Source: Streptomyces hyaluromycini (lineage in GTDB: Bacteria > Actinomycetota > Actinomycetes > Streptomycetales > Streptomycetaceae). Taken from it: a DNA stretch of 64,000 bases. This document shows, piece by piece, positions 24,659-31,975 of this stretch; the stretch's first letter is position 1, and every line of letters starts with the position of its first letter. The DNA is taken from assembly GCF_002217755.1 (NCBI RefSeq), contig NZ_BCFL01000040.1, forward strand, positions 1 to 64,000, written 5' to 3'. A program made the position numbers and the translations under genes. The notes beneath the pieces are model-generated. The model worked only from the letters and a program-made list of their open reading frames with translations, searched no databases and had not been told where the DNA came from.

Positions 24659-25989
24659 AGGGCCGGCACCTCCTTCGGCCTGCAGTCGGCGCGGGCCGCG
24701 AAGTACGCCGACAGCCAGGTCCGGCGCTCCTCCTCGTCCATCGCCAGCAGGCGGGCCCGGGCGGCGCGGCGCGCGGTCAGTGCGGCGCGCCGCCGGGCGT
24801 CGGACCCGGCGTCGAGGCTGTCGAAGTACTGCTGGGCGGGGTCGGGCGCGAGGTAGTTCTCGACGGCGTCGTCGGCCACGGCGATCCGGTCGTCAAGGCC
24901 GCCGTCCGGGTCGTCCGGACAGTCGCCGCTCAGCCCCAGCGCCCCCACCGCCTGCCACGCGAACCCGGCCGGATCCGTCAGCCGCCCCCGCACGAACGAC
25001 CAGCCCAGCGGGGTCAGCGACGGCAGCGACGCCTCGTCGCGGCCCGCCTTCCCGTCCCGGTCCTCCCAGCGCACCGGCAGGTTCCGTACGCCCGCCAGCT
25101 TCCCCGTCACCCCCGACAGTGCCGCGCCGACCTGCGGCAGCGCGTCCGCGAACCGGGCGTTCACACACACCGCCGGGGTGACGGACGTGTCGCACACCTG
25201 CCGGTCGGCCAGCGGGTCGGTGTGCCACAGCCCGTCCCCGGTCTGCACGAGCAGCACGCCCGCGGCGGTCGCGGCGGTCAGCGGCAGCAGGGCCGTCCAC
25301 CGGCGCCGGGCCGCGTACGCCAGTACGGCCGCCCCCGCCAGACCTCCGGCCCACACCGCCGTCGCCGCCGGCTGCCACCACACCGGCACCCAGGTCGCCA
25401 GGACCTGGAACGCGGGGTTCAGCGACTGCCCGGCCCCCTCGTGCGCCGTCGCCGTCACCCCCAGCCCCGCATACCCGGCCGTCGCCAGCAGCGGCGCCGC
25501 GAGCCGCGAGGGCACCAGCCGCCCCACCACATGACCGGCCGCCACCGCGGCCCCCGACACGAAGGCGTCGGCCGCCATCCGGGCCAGGCGCGGACCGTCC
25601 CCCAGGGGCCCCTGGGCGTACGGCCAGGTCGCGAGCAGCGCCAGCCCCGCCGCGACCGCGTACCCCGCGGCCACCCAGAGGGCCACCGGCAGCGCGGACA
25701 CCAGGAGACGGGACAGCGGCGGCCGTACGACCGTCCCCCACAGCTCCTCCGTACGGCGCCGCCGTTCCCGGCCGCCCTGCCAGCAGCCCGCCGCCGCGGC
25801 CGCCGGGACGGTGATCAGCACGGCGTCGTGCAGCTGCGCGGCCGTCTCCGCCCAGCCGCCCTGCCACCGGTCGGCCGAGGCGGCCAGCAGCACGCCCAGC
25901 GTCAGCAGCACGGTGAGACCGGCCCAGGGGGCGAAGCCCCGGCGGGCCTCCACGAGGAGGGGCGCCTTCGCCTCCGCCAGGACGCTCAT
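24655..25989 (-). CDS. ABC exporter membrane component
   Basis: A 444-residue product from ATG 25989, overlapping the ATPase stop (ATGA). Six or so TM helices occupy the first 250 residues (W-A-G-L-T-V-L-L-T-L-G-V-L-L-A-A and others). The remaining ~190 residues are a soluble domain with two Cys near V-C-D-T-S-V-T-P-A-V-C-V, likely outside the membrane and disulphide-linked, then an acidic/Arg-rich cytoplasmic end. It partners with the ATPase at 25986 as an ABC-2-like exporter of unknown substrate. Confidence 0.8.
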   Translation of the reverse strand: MSVLAEAKAPLLVEARRGFAPWAGLTVLLTLGVLLAASADRWQGGWAETAAQLHDAVLITVPAAAAAGCWQGGRERRRRTEELWGTVVRPPLSRLLVSALPVALWVAAGYAVAAGLALLATWPYAQGPLGDGPRLARMAADAFVSGAAVAAGHVVGRLVPSRLAAPLLATAGYAGLGVTATAHEGAGQSLNPAFQVLATWVPVWWQPAATAVWAGGLAGAAVLAYAARRRWTALLPLTAATAAGVLLVQTGDGLWHTDPLADRQVCDTSVTPAVCVNARFADALPQVGAALSGVTGKLAGVRNLPVRWEDRDGKAGRDEASLPSLTPLGWSFVRGRLTDPAGFAWQAVGALGLSGDCPDDPDGGLDDRIAVADDAVENYLAPDPAQQYFDSLDAGSDARRRAALTARRAARARLLAMDEEERRTWLSAYFAARADCRPKEVPAL

Positions 25990-26747
25990 CGCAGTACCTC
26001 CGTCGCGCGGTGGGCGCGCAGGGCCGCCGTGTAGCCGCGCTCGATCGGATGGTCGCCGGGGCCGTCGGACGTCTCGCCGAGGGCGGTGAGGGTGTCCGGT
26101 GTCCCCCGGTAGGCGACCCGGCCCGAGTCCAGGAGGGTGACCTCCGTGCAGGCCGCCGCCACGTCCTCCACCAGGTGGGTCGAGACGACCACGGTCGCCG
26201 AGGCGCCCAGCTCGCGCAGCAACTCCCGGAACTCCACGCGTTGTTCGGGGTCCAGTCCGGCGGTCGGCTCGTCGAGCAGCAGGACCTCCGGCGCGTTGAC
26301 GATCGCCTGCGCGATGCCGACCCGGCGGACCATGCCTCCCGACAGCGTCCGGATCTTCCGGTCCGCGCGGTCGGCGAGCCCGACCCGGGCCACCGCCCGC
26401 TCGACCGCGGCGGGGGTCCGGGCGGCGGGCATCTCCTTCAGCCAGGCCACGTACGACACGAACTCCCGCACGGTGAACCCCGGGTAGTAGCCGAACTCCT
26501 GCGGCAGATAACCCAGCCGGCCACGGACCTCGCCCAGGGCGCGGTGCTCCGCGGTGTCCCGGCCTAGCAGCTCCACCCGGCCGGCGGACGGCCCGGCGAC
26601 CGTCGCCAGCACCCTGATCAGCGAGGTCTTCCCGGCGCCGTTCGGGCCCAGCAGCCCGTGCACACCCGTGCCGAGTGCGAGGTCGACCGAGTCCAGGGCG
26701 ACGGTCCTGCGGTGCCGGACGCGCAGGCCGGTCACTCGTATGCTCAA
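25986..26747 (-). CDS. ABC transporter ATP-binding protein
   Basis: A 253-residue product. I take the TTG at 26747, because it overlaps the previous stop as TTGA and has GGAGAA just upstream; GTG 26735 is the alternative. Walker A G-P-N-G-A-G-K-T, Q-loop L-P-Q-E-F-G-Y-Y-P, signature L-S-G-G-M-V-R-R-V-G-I-A, Walker B V-L-L-L-D-E-P-T-A-G-L-D and the H-loop S-T-H are all present. It powers export with the membrane proteins encoded next and is controlled by the sigma/anti-sigma genes at the operon head. Confidence 0.93.
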   Translation of the reverse strand: MSIRVTGLRVRHRRTVALDSVDLALGTGVHGLLGPNGAGKTSLIRVLATVAGPSAGRVELLGRDTAEHRALGEVRGRLGYLPQEFGYYPGFTVREFVSYVAWLKEMPAARTPAAVERAVARVGLADRADRKIRTLSGGMVRRVGIAQAIVNAPEVLLLDEPTAGLDPEQRVEFRELLRELGASATVVVSTHLVEDVAAACTEVTLLDSGRVAYRGTPDTLTALGETSDGPGDHPIERGYTAALRAHRATEVLR

Positions 26748-27649
26748 CGGTTCTCCAGGTGGTCGTAGGCGTCCCGGCGGACGGCCAGCAGGACGGCGCA
26801 CACGGCGGCGGCCGCGGCCCAGCCGGGCTGCGCGCCGTCGAAGCAGACGGCCAGCCGGCCGGCCAGCCGTGCGGTGAGGCTCCCGCCGTGCGCGGCGAAC
26901 GCCGGGACGAGGACGGCGGCCAGCCAGCCGCCGCCGGTCACCGCGGTCGCGGTACGGCAGCCGACGTAGGACGCGAGCGTCAGGGAGCCGAGGGTCAGGG
27001 CCAGCGCCGGCAGCAGCCAGGCGGCGGCGCCGGGCGCGCCCGAGGCGGGCAGCGCGGCGCCGGTGAGGGTCAGGGCGGGGAGGCTGAGGCCGAGGACGGC
27101 GGCGGTGCGGGTGAGGGCGAGGCGGAGGCCGCCGGAGGGGGTGGCCGCGGTGATCTCGTGCAGGGGGTCGGCGTGCGGGCCGTAGGAGAGGGCGACGCCG
27201 GCCACGGGGATCACCGGGGCGAGGGTGAGGAGGAGGGTGCGGGTGGCTTCGTAGCCGGCGGCCCGGTTCAGGAGGAGGGCGCCGACGACGACGGTGAGGA
27301 GGGCGAGGAGCCAGGTTCCTCGTAGGGCGGGGCCGAGGGACCAGAGGGTGGGTTTGAGGTGAGTCGTCAGGTGCCGGCCGGTGGGGGCTGGTCGCGCCCA
27401 CGCGGCGGAGCCGCACATGTCAGAGCCCCGCGCCCCCTTGGGGCGCGTTGCAGTGGCCGTCAGGATCAAGTCGCGTACCTCGTCGAGGACCAGTCCCGCC
27501 GGTGTGTTTCGCACCGCCGTCGAGACTCGGGTCGCGCAGGCGGTGCAGGTCTCCAGGTGTTTCTCCAGGGACCAGGCGTCCGCCTCCGGCAGGGAGCCGT
27601 CGGCGTAGCGCAGGGTGAGGTCCTCGGAGGCGTGCCAGGGTGTCGTCAT
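26744..27649 (-). CDS. Zinc-finger anti-sigma-like protein with multi-TM domain
   Basis: A 301-residue product from ATG 27649, overlapping the sigma stop (ATGA). Residues 1-50 are a zf-HC2/ZAS domain with H-L-E-T-C-T-A-C-A (His-x3-Cys-x2-Cys), the classic sigma-binding zinc module. Residues about 68-92 are coded by a dispersed Streptomyces repeat (27376-27447) inserted in-frame. Beyond that come about six TM helices (L-L-A-L-L-T-V-V-V-G-A-L-L-L, A-A-W-L-L-P-A-L-A-L-T-L). It most likely holds the sigma factor at the membrane and may sense the load on the attached ABC exporter. Confidence 0.85.
   Translation of the reverse strand: MTTPWHASEDLTLRYADGSLPEADAWSLEKHLETCTACATRVSTAVRNTPAGLVLDEVRDLILTATATRPKGARGSDMCGSAAWARPAPTGRHLTTHLKPTLWSLGPALRGTWLLALLTVVVGALLLNRAAGYEATRTLLLTLAPVIPVAGVALSYGPHADPLHEITAATPSGGLRLALTRTAAVLGLSLPALTLTGAALPASGAPGAAAWLLPALALTLGSLTLASYVGCRTATAVTGGGWLAAVLVPAFAAHGGSLTARLAGRLAVCFDGAQPGWAAAAAVCAVLLAVRRDAYDHLENR
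27376..27447 (-). repeat. Dispersed ~70-bp repeat, copy inside the anti-sigma gene
   Basis: On the minus strand this reads CCCCAAGGGGGCGCGGGG, then GCGGCTCCGCCGCGTGGGCG, then CGACCAGCCCCCACCGGCC. The last ~40 bp match 50468-50508 almost exactly, with one extra base in that copy. It is translated in-frame between the zinc finger and the first TM helix. Confidence 0.75.
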
Positions 27650-28269
27650 GCCGGGCCTCCTGTCGGTGAGGGGTTCAGCTGGGTCAGGGCCGCGCGGAGT
27701 TCGGCCCTTGCCCTGAGGGCTCGGGACTTGACCGTGCCCTCGGGTATGCCGAGCAGGCGGGCGGCCTCCCGGGTGCTCAGGCCGTCGACGACCGTCGCCC
27801 GGAGCACCTCGCGCAGTTCGGGGGAGATCCGGTCGAGGGCGGTGCCCACGTCGCCGTACTCCAGGGCGGTGAGGACCCGGTCCTCCGCCGACGGGGCGAC
27901 GGCGGCCGGCGCGGGCAGGGTCTCCACCCGTGCCGCCCGCTCCTGCACCCGGCGGGCGTCCACCAGGCGGCGGGCCGCGATCGTCCACAGCCAGCCGCCG
28001 GCCTGCTGCCCGCGGTGCCCGGCCGCCGAGCGCCAGACGGTGACGAAGGTGTCCTGGAGCACCTCCCGTACGACCTCGGGGTCGGCGCAGCGCCGGGTCA
28101 GCCGGGCATGCAGCCACCCCGCGTGCCGGTCGTACAACTCGGCCAGCGCCGAGGCGTCCCCGGCGGCGACGGCCCGCAGCAGCACCGCGTCGCCGCTGGC
28201 GTCACCGCCCGCGTCCGCGTGCGTGTCGTCGTTCTCCCAGCGGCCCCCCATGGGGCGGAACAGTCTCAC
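27646..28269 (-). CDS. ECF-type RNA polymerase sigma factor
   Basis: A 207-residue product. I choose GTG 28269 (V-R-L-F-R-P-M-G-G-R-W); ATG 28251 is equally possible, as neither has a strong Shine-Dalgarno. Region 2 spans about 45-110 (A-L-A-E-L-Y-D-R-H-A-G-W-L, V-L-Q-D-T-F-V-T-V-W-R, W-L-W-T-I-A-A-R-R-L-V-D). Region 4 spans about 145-200 (L-S-T-R-E-A-A-R-L-L-G-I-P-E-G-T-V-K-S-R). It heads the coupled operon with the anti-sigma and ABC genes. Confidence 0.9.
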   Translation of the reverse strand: MRLFRPMGGRWENDDTHADAGGDASGDAVLLRAVAAGDASALAELYDRHAGWLHARLTRRCADPEVVREVLQDTFVTVWRSAAGHRGQQAGGWLWTIAARRLVDARRVQERAARVETLPAPAAVAPSAEDRVLTALEYGDVGTALDRISPELREVLRATVVDGLSTREAARLLGIPEGTVKSRALRARAELRAALTQLNPSPTGGPA

Positions 28270-28409
28270 ACCGTCTCTATCGATCACCCGGACGCGGTCG
28301 GTTCGCGGGGGCGGGGCCCGGCCGTCACGCGTGCCCTCGCGACGACGGGGTAGGGCTCCTCTGACCCGGCAATCGCCGCCGTAACCGACGTCAGGACGAG
28401 GAGGCCGCC

Positions 28410-28619
28410 GTGGCCGCAACGGTGCATCATCCGATCCCGGCCCAGTTCAAACCCCCGGTGGAGACCCAGGAGGGGCCCCACCTGTGCGTGTTCAGCGCCG
28501 AGGGGGCGTGCGCGCAGGCCCCGCTGACCAGTGAGCCGCCGCTGCCCGACGCCGAGCCCCTCACCAGCGAACCGCCGCTCGCCGACGCGGCCCCGCTGAC
28601 CAGCGAGCCGGGGTTGTAG
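28410..28619 (+). CDS. 69-aa protein with L-T-S-E-P repeats, upstream of malQ
   Basis: GTG 28410 with GGAGG 6 nt upstream. The first half reads A-A-T-V-H-H-P-I-P-A-Q-F-K-P-P-V and H-L-C-V-F-S-A-E-G-A-C. The second half is three copies of P-L-T-S-E-P-P/G-L separated by D-A. Its TAG is followed at once by the malQ ATG, so the two are coupled. It is divergent from the sigma gene at 28269. No family is recognised. The good ribosome site and fixed position argue it is translated; it may be a leader or regulator for malQ. Confidence 0.65.
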   Translation: MAATVHHPIPAQFKPPVETQEGPHLCVFSAEGACAQAPLTSEPPLPDAEPLTSEPPLADAAPLTSEPGL

Positions 28620-30665
28620 ATGAACGAAGCCCTGGACCCGGGGCTGTGCCGGCTCGCGGAGCTGCACGGCGTCGCCACCTCCTACAGCCCCGCCCCGGAC
28701 CGTACGGTCGCCGCCTCCGCCGGTGCCGTGACCGCCGCGCTGGGCGCCCTGGGCGTCGACGCGAGCGGCCCGGACGCCGTCCGCACCGCCCTCGCTGACC
28801 GGGAGCGGGAACTCGCCGAACGGCTGCTGCCGCCGACGGTCGTCCACTGGGCGGGCACCGGCGAGATCGCCCTCGGCCTGCCCGCCGGCACCCGCCTGGA
28901 GGTGCGGACGGAGGACGGGGAGACCCGGGACGACGTGGCGGGTCTGCCGCTCGGGGTGCACCTGCTGACCGCCGCCGCCCCGGACGGCCGCACCGCCCGC
29001 GCCCACCTGGTCGTCGCCCCCGACCGGCTGCCCACCCCCGCCGTCCGCTCGTACGGAATCCTCGTCCAGCTCTACTCGCTCCTGTCCCGCCGCTCCTGGG
29101 GCATGGGCGACCTCGGGGACCTCGCCGAGCTGGCCGAGTGGGCCGGACGCACCGCGGGCGCCGGGTTCGTGCAGGTCAACCCGTTGCACGCGGCCGTACC
29201 CGGAGCCCCGACCGACCCGTCCCCCTACCGCCCCTCCTCCCGCCGCTTCCCCGACCCGGTGCACCTGCGGCCGGAGGCCGTCCCCGAGTACACCGCGGCC
29301 CCCGCCGTCACGGACCGTGCCGAAGGACTGCGCTCCGCCGTCCTCGACCAGGGCGGCCTCATCGACCGGGACGCCGTGTGGGAGCTGAAGCGGGAGGCGC
29401 TGGAGGAGGCGGCCGCCGCACCGCTCGCCCCCGCTCGGCAGGCCGCCTACGACGCCTTCCGCGCCGCGGAGGGACAGGCCCTGGAGGACCACGCCACCTG
29501 GTACGCGCTCGCCGAGCGGCACGGCTCCGACTGGCACCGCTGGCCGCAGGCGCTGCGCGACCCCCGCTCACCGGAGACCGCCCGCGCCCGCGCCGAGCTG
29601 GCCGACCGGGTCGGCTTCCACTCCCGCCTCGCCTGGCTCACCGTCACCCAGCTCACCGCCGCCCAGCGCGCCGCCCGCGAGGCCGGCATGCCGGTCGGGA
29701 TCGTGCACGACCTCGCCGTCGGCGTGCACCCCGCGGGCGCCGACGCCTGGGCCCAGCAGGACTACTTCGCCGCCGGGATGTCCGTCGGCGCTCCGCCCGA
29801 CGCCTTCAACGCCCGCGGCCAGGACTGGGGCCTGCCGCCCTGGCGCCCCGACCGCCTCGCCGCCGGCGGCCATGCCCCGTTCCGCGAACTCCTGCGCGCC
29901 CTCTTCCGGTACGCCGGAGCCCTGCGCATCGACCATGTGATGGGCCTGTTCCGGCTGTGGTGGGTGCCGCAGGGCAGCCCGCCCACCGAGGGCACCTACG
30001 TCCGCTACGACGCCGAGGCCATGCTCGCCCTGCTGGCCCTGGAGGCGACCCGGGCCGGAGCGGTGGTGATCGGGGAGGACCTGGGCACCGTGGAGCCGGG
30101 GGTGCGCGAGACGCTGGAGCGGCGCGGGGTGCTCGGCACCTCCGTGCTCTGGTTCGAACGGGACTGGGACGGCGACGGCCGCCCGCTGCCCCCGGCACGC
30201 TGGCGCGCCGACTGCCTCGCCACCGCCACCACCCACGACCTGCCGCCCACCGCGGCCCGTCTCACCGGCGAGCACGTCGAACTCCGCGACCGCCTCGGCC
30301 TGCTCACCCGCCCGCTGGCGGAGGAACGGGCCGAAGCGGCGGCCGACACCGCGGAGTGGCTGGCCCTGCTGACCCGCCTGGGCCTGCTCGCCGCCGCCGA
30401 CACCGGCGACGAGGAGGCCGAGATCCGGGCCGTCCACCGCTTCCTGCTCCGCACCCCGGCCCGCATGATCGGCGTCTGGCTCCCGGACACCGTCGGCGAC
30501 CGCCGCCCCCAGAACCTCCCCGGCACCTGGGACCAGTACCCGAACTGGCGCCTCCCGATCGCCGACGCGAAGGGCCGCCCGGTGACCCTGGAGGAGCTGA
30601 CGGCTTCGGAGCGGGTGCGCGCGCTGTTCCGGACCCTGCACACCGACCGCCCGTCCGCGGTGTGA
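28620..30665 (+). CDS. malQ: 4-alpha-glucanotransferase (amylomaltase)
   Basis: A 681-residue GH77 enzyme from ATG 28620. The catalytic core has L-R-I-D-H-V-M-G-L-F-R (nucleophile Asp438), V-V-I-G-E-D-L-G-T (acid/base Glu) and T-T-H-D-L-P-P (third Asp). The N-terminal extension of ~140 residues is the Ig-like domain found in actinobacterial MalQ. It transfers maltosyl units between alpha-1,4-glucans in cytoplasmic maltodextrin and glycogen metabolism. It directly follows the 69-aa ORF and is closed by a long hairpin. Confidence 0.95.
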   Translation: MNEALDPGLCRLAELHGVATSYSPAPDRTVAASAGAVTAALGALGVDASGPDAVRTALADRERELAERLLPPTVVHWAGTGEIALGLPAGTRLEVRTEDGETRDDVAGLPLGVHLLTAAAPDGRTARAHLVVAPDRLPTPAVRSYGILVQLYSLLSRRSWGMGDLGDLAELAEWAGRTAGAGFVQVNPLHAAVPGAPTDPSPYRPSSRRFPDPVHLRPEAVPEYTAAPAVTDRAEGLRSAVLDQGGLIDRDAVWELKREALEEAAAAPLAPARQAAYDAFRAAEGQALEDHATWYALAERHGSDWHRWPQALRDPRSPETARARAELADRVGFHSRLAWLTVTQLTAAQRAAREAGMPVGIVHDLAVGVHPAGADAWAQQDYFAAGMSVGAPPDAFNARGQDWGLPPWRPDRLAAGGHAPFRELLRALFRYAGALRIDHVMGLFRLWWVPQGSPPTEGTYVRYDAEAMLALLALEATRAGAVVIGEDLGTVEPGVRETLERRGVLGTSVLWFERDWDGDGRPLPPARWRADCLATATTHDLPPTAARLTGEHVELRDRLGLLTRPLAEERAEAAADTAEWLALLTRLGLLAAADTGDEEAEIRAVHRFLLRTPARMIGVWLPDTVGDRRPQNLPGTWDQYPNWRLPIADAKGRPVTLEELTASERVRALFRTLHTDRPSAV

Positions 30666-30727
30666 GGGGGCTGCCGCCCGCGCATCCCCCTTCGGCTCGA
30701 AGCGGGGGCGCGCGGGCGGCGGCCCCC
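30666..30727 (+). terminator. Long terminator hairpin after malQ
   Basis: An 18-bp stem, 30666-30683 with 30710-30727 (one G-U pair), encloses a second hairpin ATCCCCC/GGGGG around TTCGGCTCGAA. It begins 1 bp past the malQ stop. Its right arm, CGGCGGCCCCCGGGA, resembles the widespread REP-like repeat at 59844. Confidence 0.75.
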
Positions 30728-30810
30728 GGGACGGTCACCGCAGCCCGCGGCGGCCGGTACAGGTACCCCCGGGCGCGCGCCCCCCAAGTCGGCCCGCTAA
30801 CTTTGGGTTC

Positions 30811-31074
30811 GTGGACAAGAAGAACGCCCTGCGCGCCGGCGCCCTGGCTGCCGGTACGACGCTGATGATGCTGCTCATGTCGTCGCCCGCCCTCGCGCTC
30901 ACGCGTGACGACGGTGACGATCCCGGCAAGGGCCTGAGCGTCGTCCAGACGCTCGGTCTCTACGTCCTGACCCCGCTCGTGCTGTTCGCGGTCATCGCCG
31001 GCCTGGTGATGGTGCTGGACAAGTCCAAGGTCCGGGTCATCAAGCCGGGCTCGAAGGCCAAGGCGAAGGCCTGA
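30811..31074 (+). CDS. 87-aa small membrane protein
   Basis: GTG 30811. There are two hydrophobic segments, residues about 7-28 (A-L-A-A-G-T-T-L-M-M-L-L-M-S-S-P-A-L-A) and 46-68 (L-G-L-Y-V-L-T-P-L-V-L-F-A-V-I-A-G-L-V-M-V). A short acidic D-D-G-D-D-P loop separates them, and the Lys-rich tail is K-P-G-S-K-A-K-A-K-A. The first segment may be a cleaved signal (A-L-A). Widely seen in Streptomyces next to malQ, but of unknown role. Confidence 0.75.
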   Translation: MDKKNALRAGALAAGTTLMMLLMSSPALALTRDDGDDPGKGLSVVQTLGLYVLTPLVLFAVIAGLVMVLDKSKVRVIKPGSKAKAKA

Positions 31075-31088
31075 CACCCGCTTCTCCA

Positions 31089-31149
31089 CCGAGGGCGCCG
31101 GTCGCCTTCCGTACGTACCGCACGTACGGGAGCTGACCGGCGCCCTCGG
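31089..31149. terminator. Strong nested hairpin between convergent genes
   Basis: A perfect 15-bp stem, CCGAGGGCGCCGGTC (31089-31103) with GACCGGCGCCCTCGG (31135-31149), contains an inner 8-bp stem (31109-31116 with 31122-31129). It is centred between the small membrane protein gene and the leftward tetR, so likely bidirectional. Confidence 0.85.
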
Positions 31150-31171
31150 CGCATTCCGCAGGGCGCGTCGC

Positions 31172-31771
31172 TCAGGGGCTCGGCGCGGTCAGATACCGCT
31201 GCACGGTCGGCCCGAGCCACGCCTCGATCTCCTCGCGGGCCAGCGCCACGACCGGCGGCAGCCGCACCACGTACCGGGTCAGCGCGAGCCCCATCAGCTG
31301 CGCGGCGCACAGCCCCGCCCGCGTCGCCACCTGCTCGGGGTCCGGGCACACCCGCTGGGCCACCGGTACCACCTGGTCCCGGAAGATGCCCTGCAGGCGC
31401 TCGGCCCCCGCCTTGTTGGTGACGGCGACCCGCAGCACCGCGGTGAGCTCCTCGTTCGCCTCCCAGATGTCCAGGAAGTGGCCCACCAGCGCCCGCCCGA
31501 CCTCGGTGGGCGGCACCTGGGACACGTCGGTCATCCGCAGGTCGAGCGTGACGGCGGCCGCGAAGAGGCCGTCCTTGCTGCCGAAGTAGCGCATGACCAT
31601 CGAGGGGTCGATGCGGGCGTCCTTGGCGATGGCGCGGATGGTGGCGCGCTCGTAGCCGTCGGCTGCGAAGCGTTCGCGGGCGGCGGCCAGGATGGCGGAG
31701 CGGCTGGCGTCGGAGCGGCGCGCCGCCGGGCCGTTCGCGGAATCCGTGCTTCTACTGGGGGTGCCGGTCAT
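31172..31771 (-). CDS. TetR-family repressor of the aromatic hydroxylase gene
   Basis: A 199-residue product from ATG 31771 (M-T-G-T-P-S-R-S). The HTH region is A-R-E-R-F-A-A-D-G-Y-E-R-A-T-I-R-A-I-A-K-D, then P-S-M-V-M-R-Y-F-G-S-K-D-G-L-F. A TetR_C-type ligand domain follows. Divergent from the FAD monooxygenase gene, with the nine-copy operator array between the two starts. It presumably represses both and is released by an aromatic ligand. Confidence 0.9.
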   Translation of the reverse strand: MTGTPSRSTDSANGPAARRSDASRSAILAAARERFAADGYERATIRAIAKDARIDPSMVMRYFGSKDGLFAAAVTLDLRMTDVSQVPPTEVGRALVGHFLDIWEANEELTAVLRVAVTNKAGAERLQGIFRDQVVPVAQRVCPDPEQVATRAGLCAAQLMGLALTRYVVRLPPVVALAREEIEAWLGPTVQRYLTAPSP

Positions 31772-31786
31772 GCCAACGAGCGTAGG

Positions 31787-31939
31787 CCAACAATTGTGGG
31801 TCAACAAGTGTGGGCCAACAAGTGTTGACCGCGGAATCGGTCTGGCCTAGGCTTGTCAACAAGCGTTGGCCAACAGGTGTTGGTCAACAGGTGTTGGTCA
31901 ACGATCGTTGATCAGTGAACGCTGATCAACACCCGTTGG
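31787..31939. promoter_or_regulatory. Array of nine 14-bp palindromic operators
   Basis: Units of consensus YCAACANNTGTTGR are packed head to tail with an exact 14-bp period. Three lie at 31787-31828. Six lie at 31856-31939; of these, 31912-31925 is degenerate. A 27-bp spacer holds the probable promoter region. The array fills most of the interval between the divergent tetR and hydroxylase starts. Confidence 0.85.
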
Positions 31940-31975
31940 CGGACGAGTGCAGGCATCCACATCCAGGAGGCCCCC

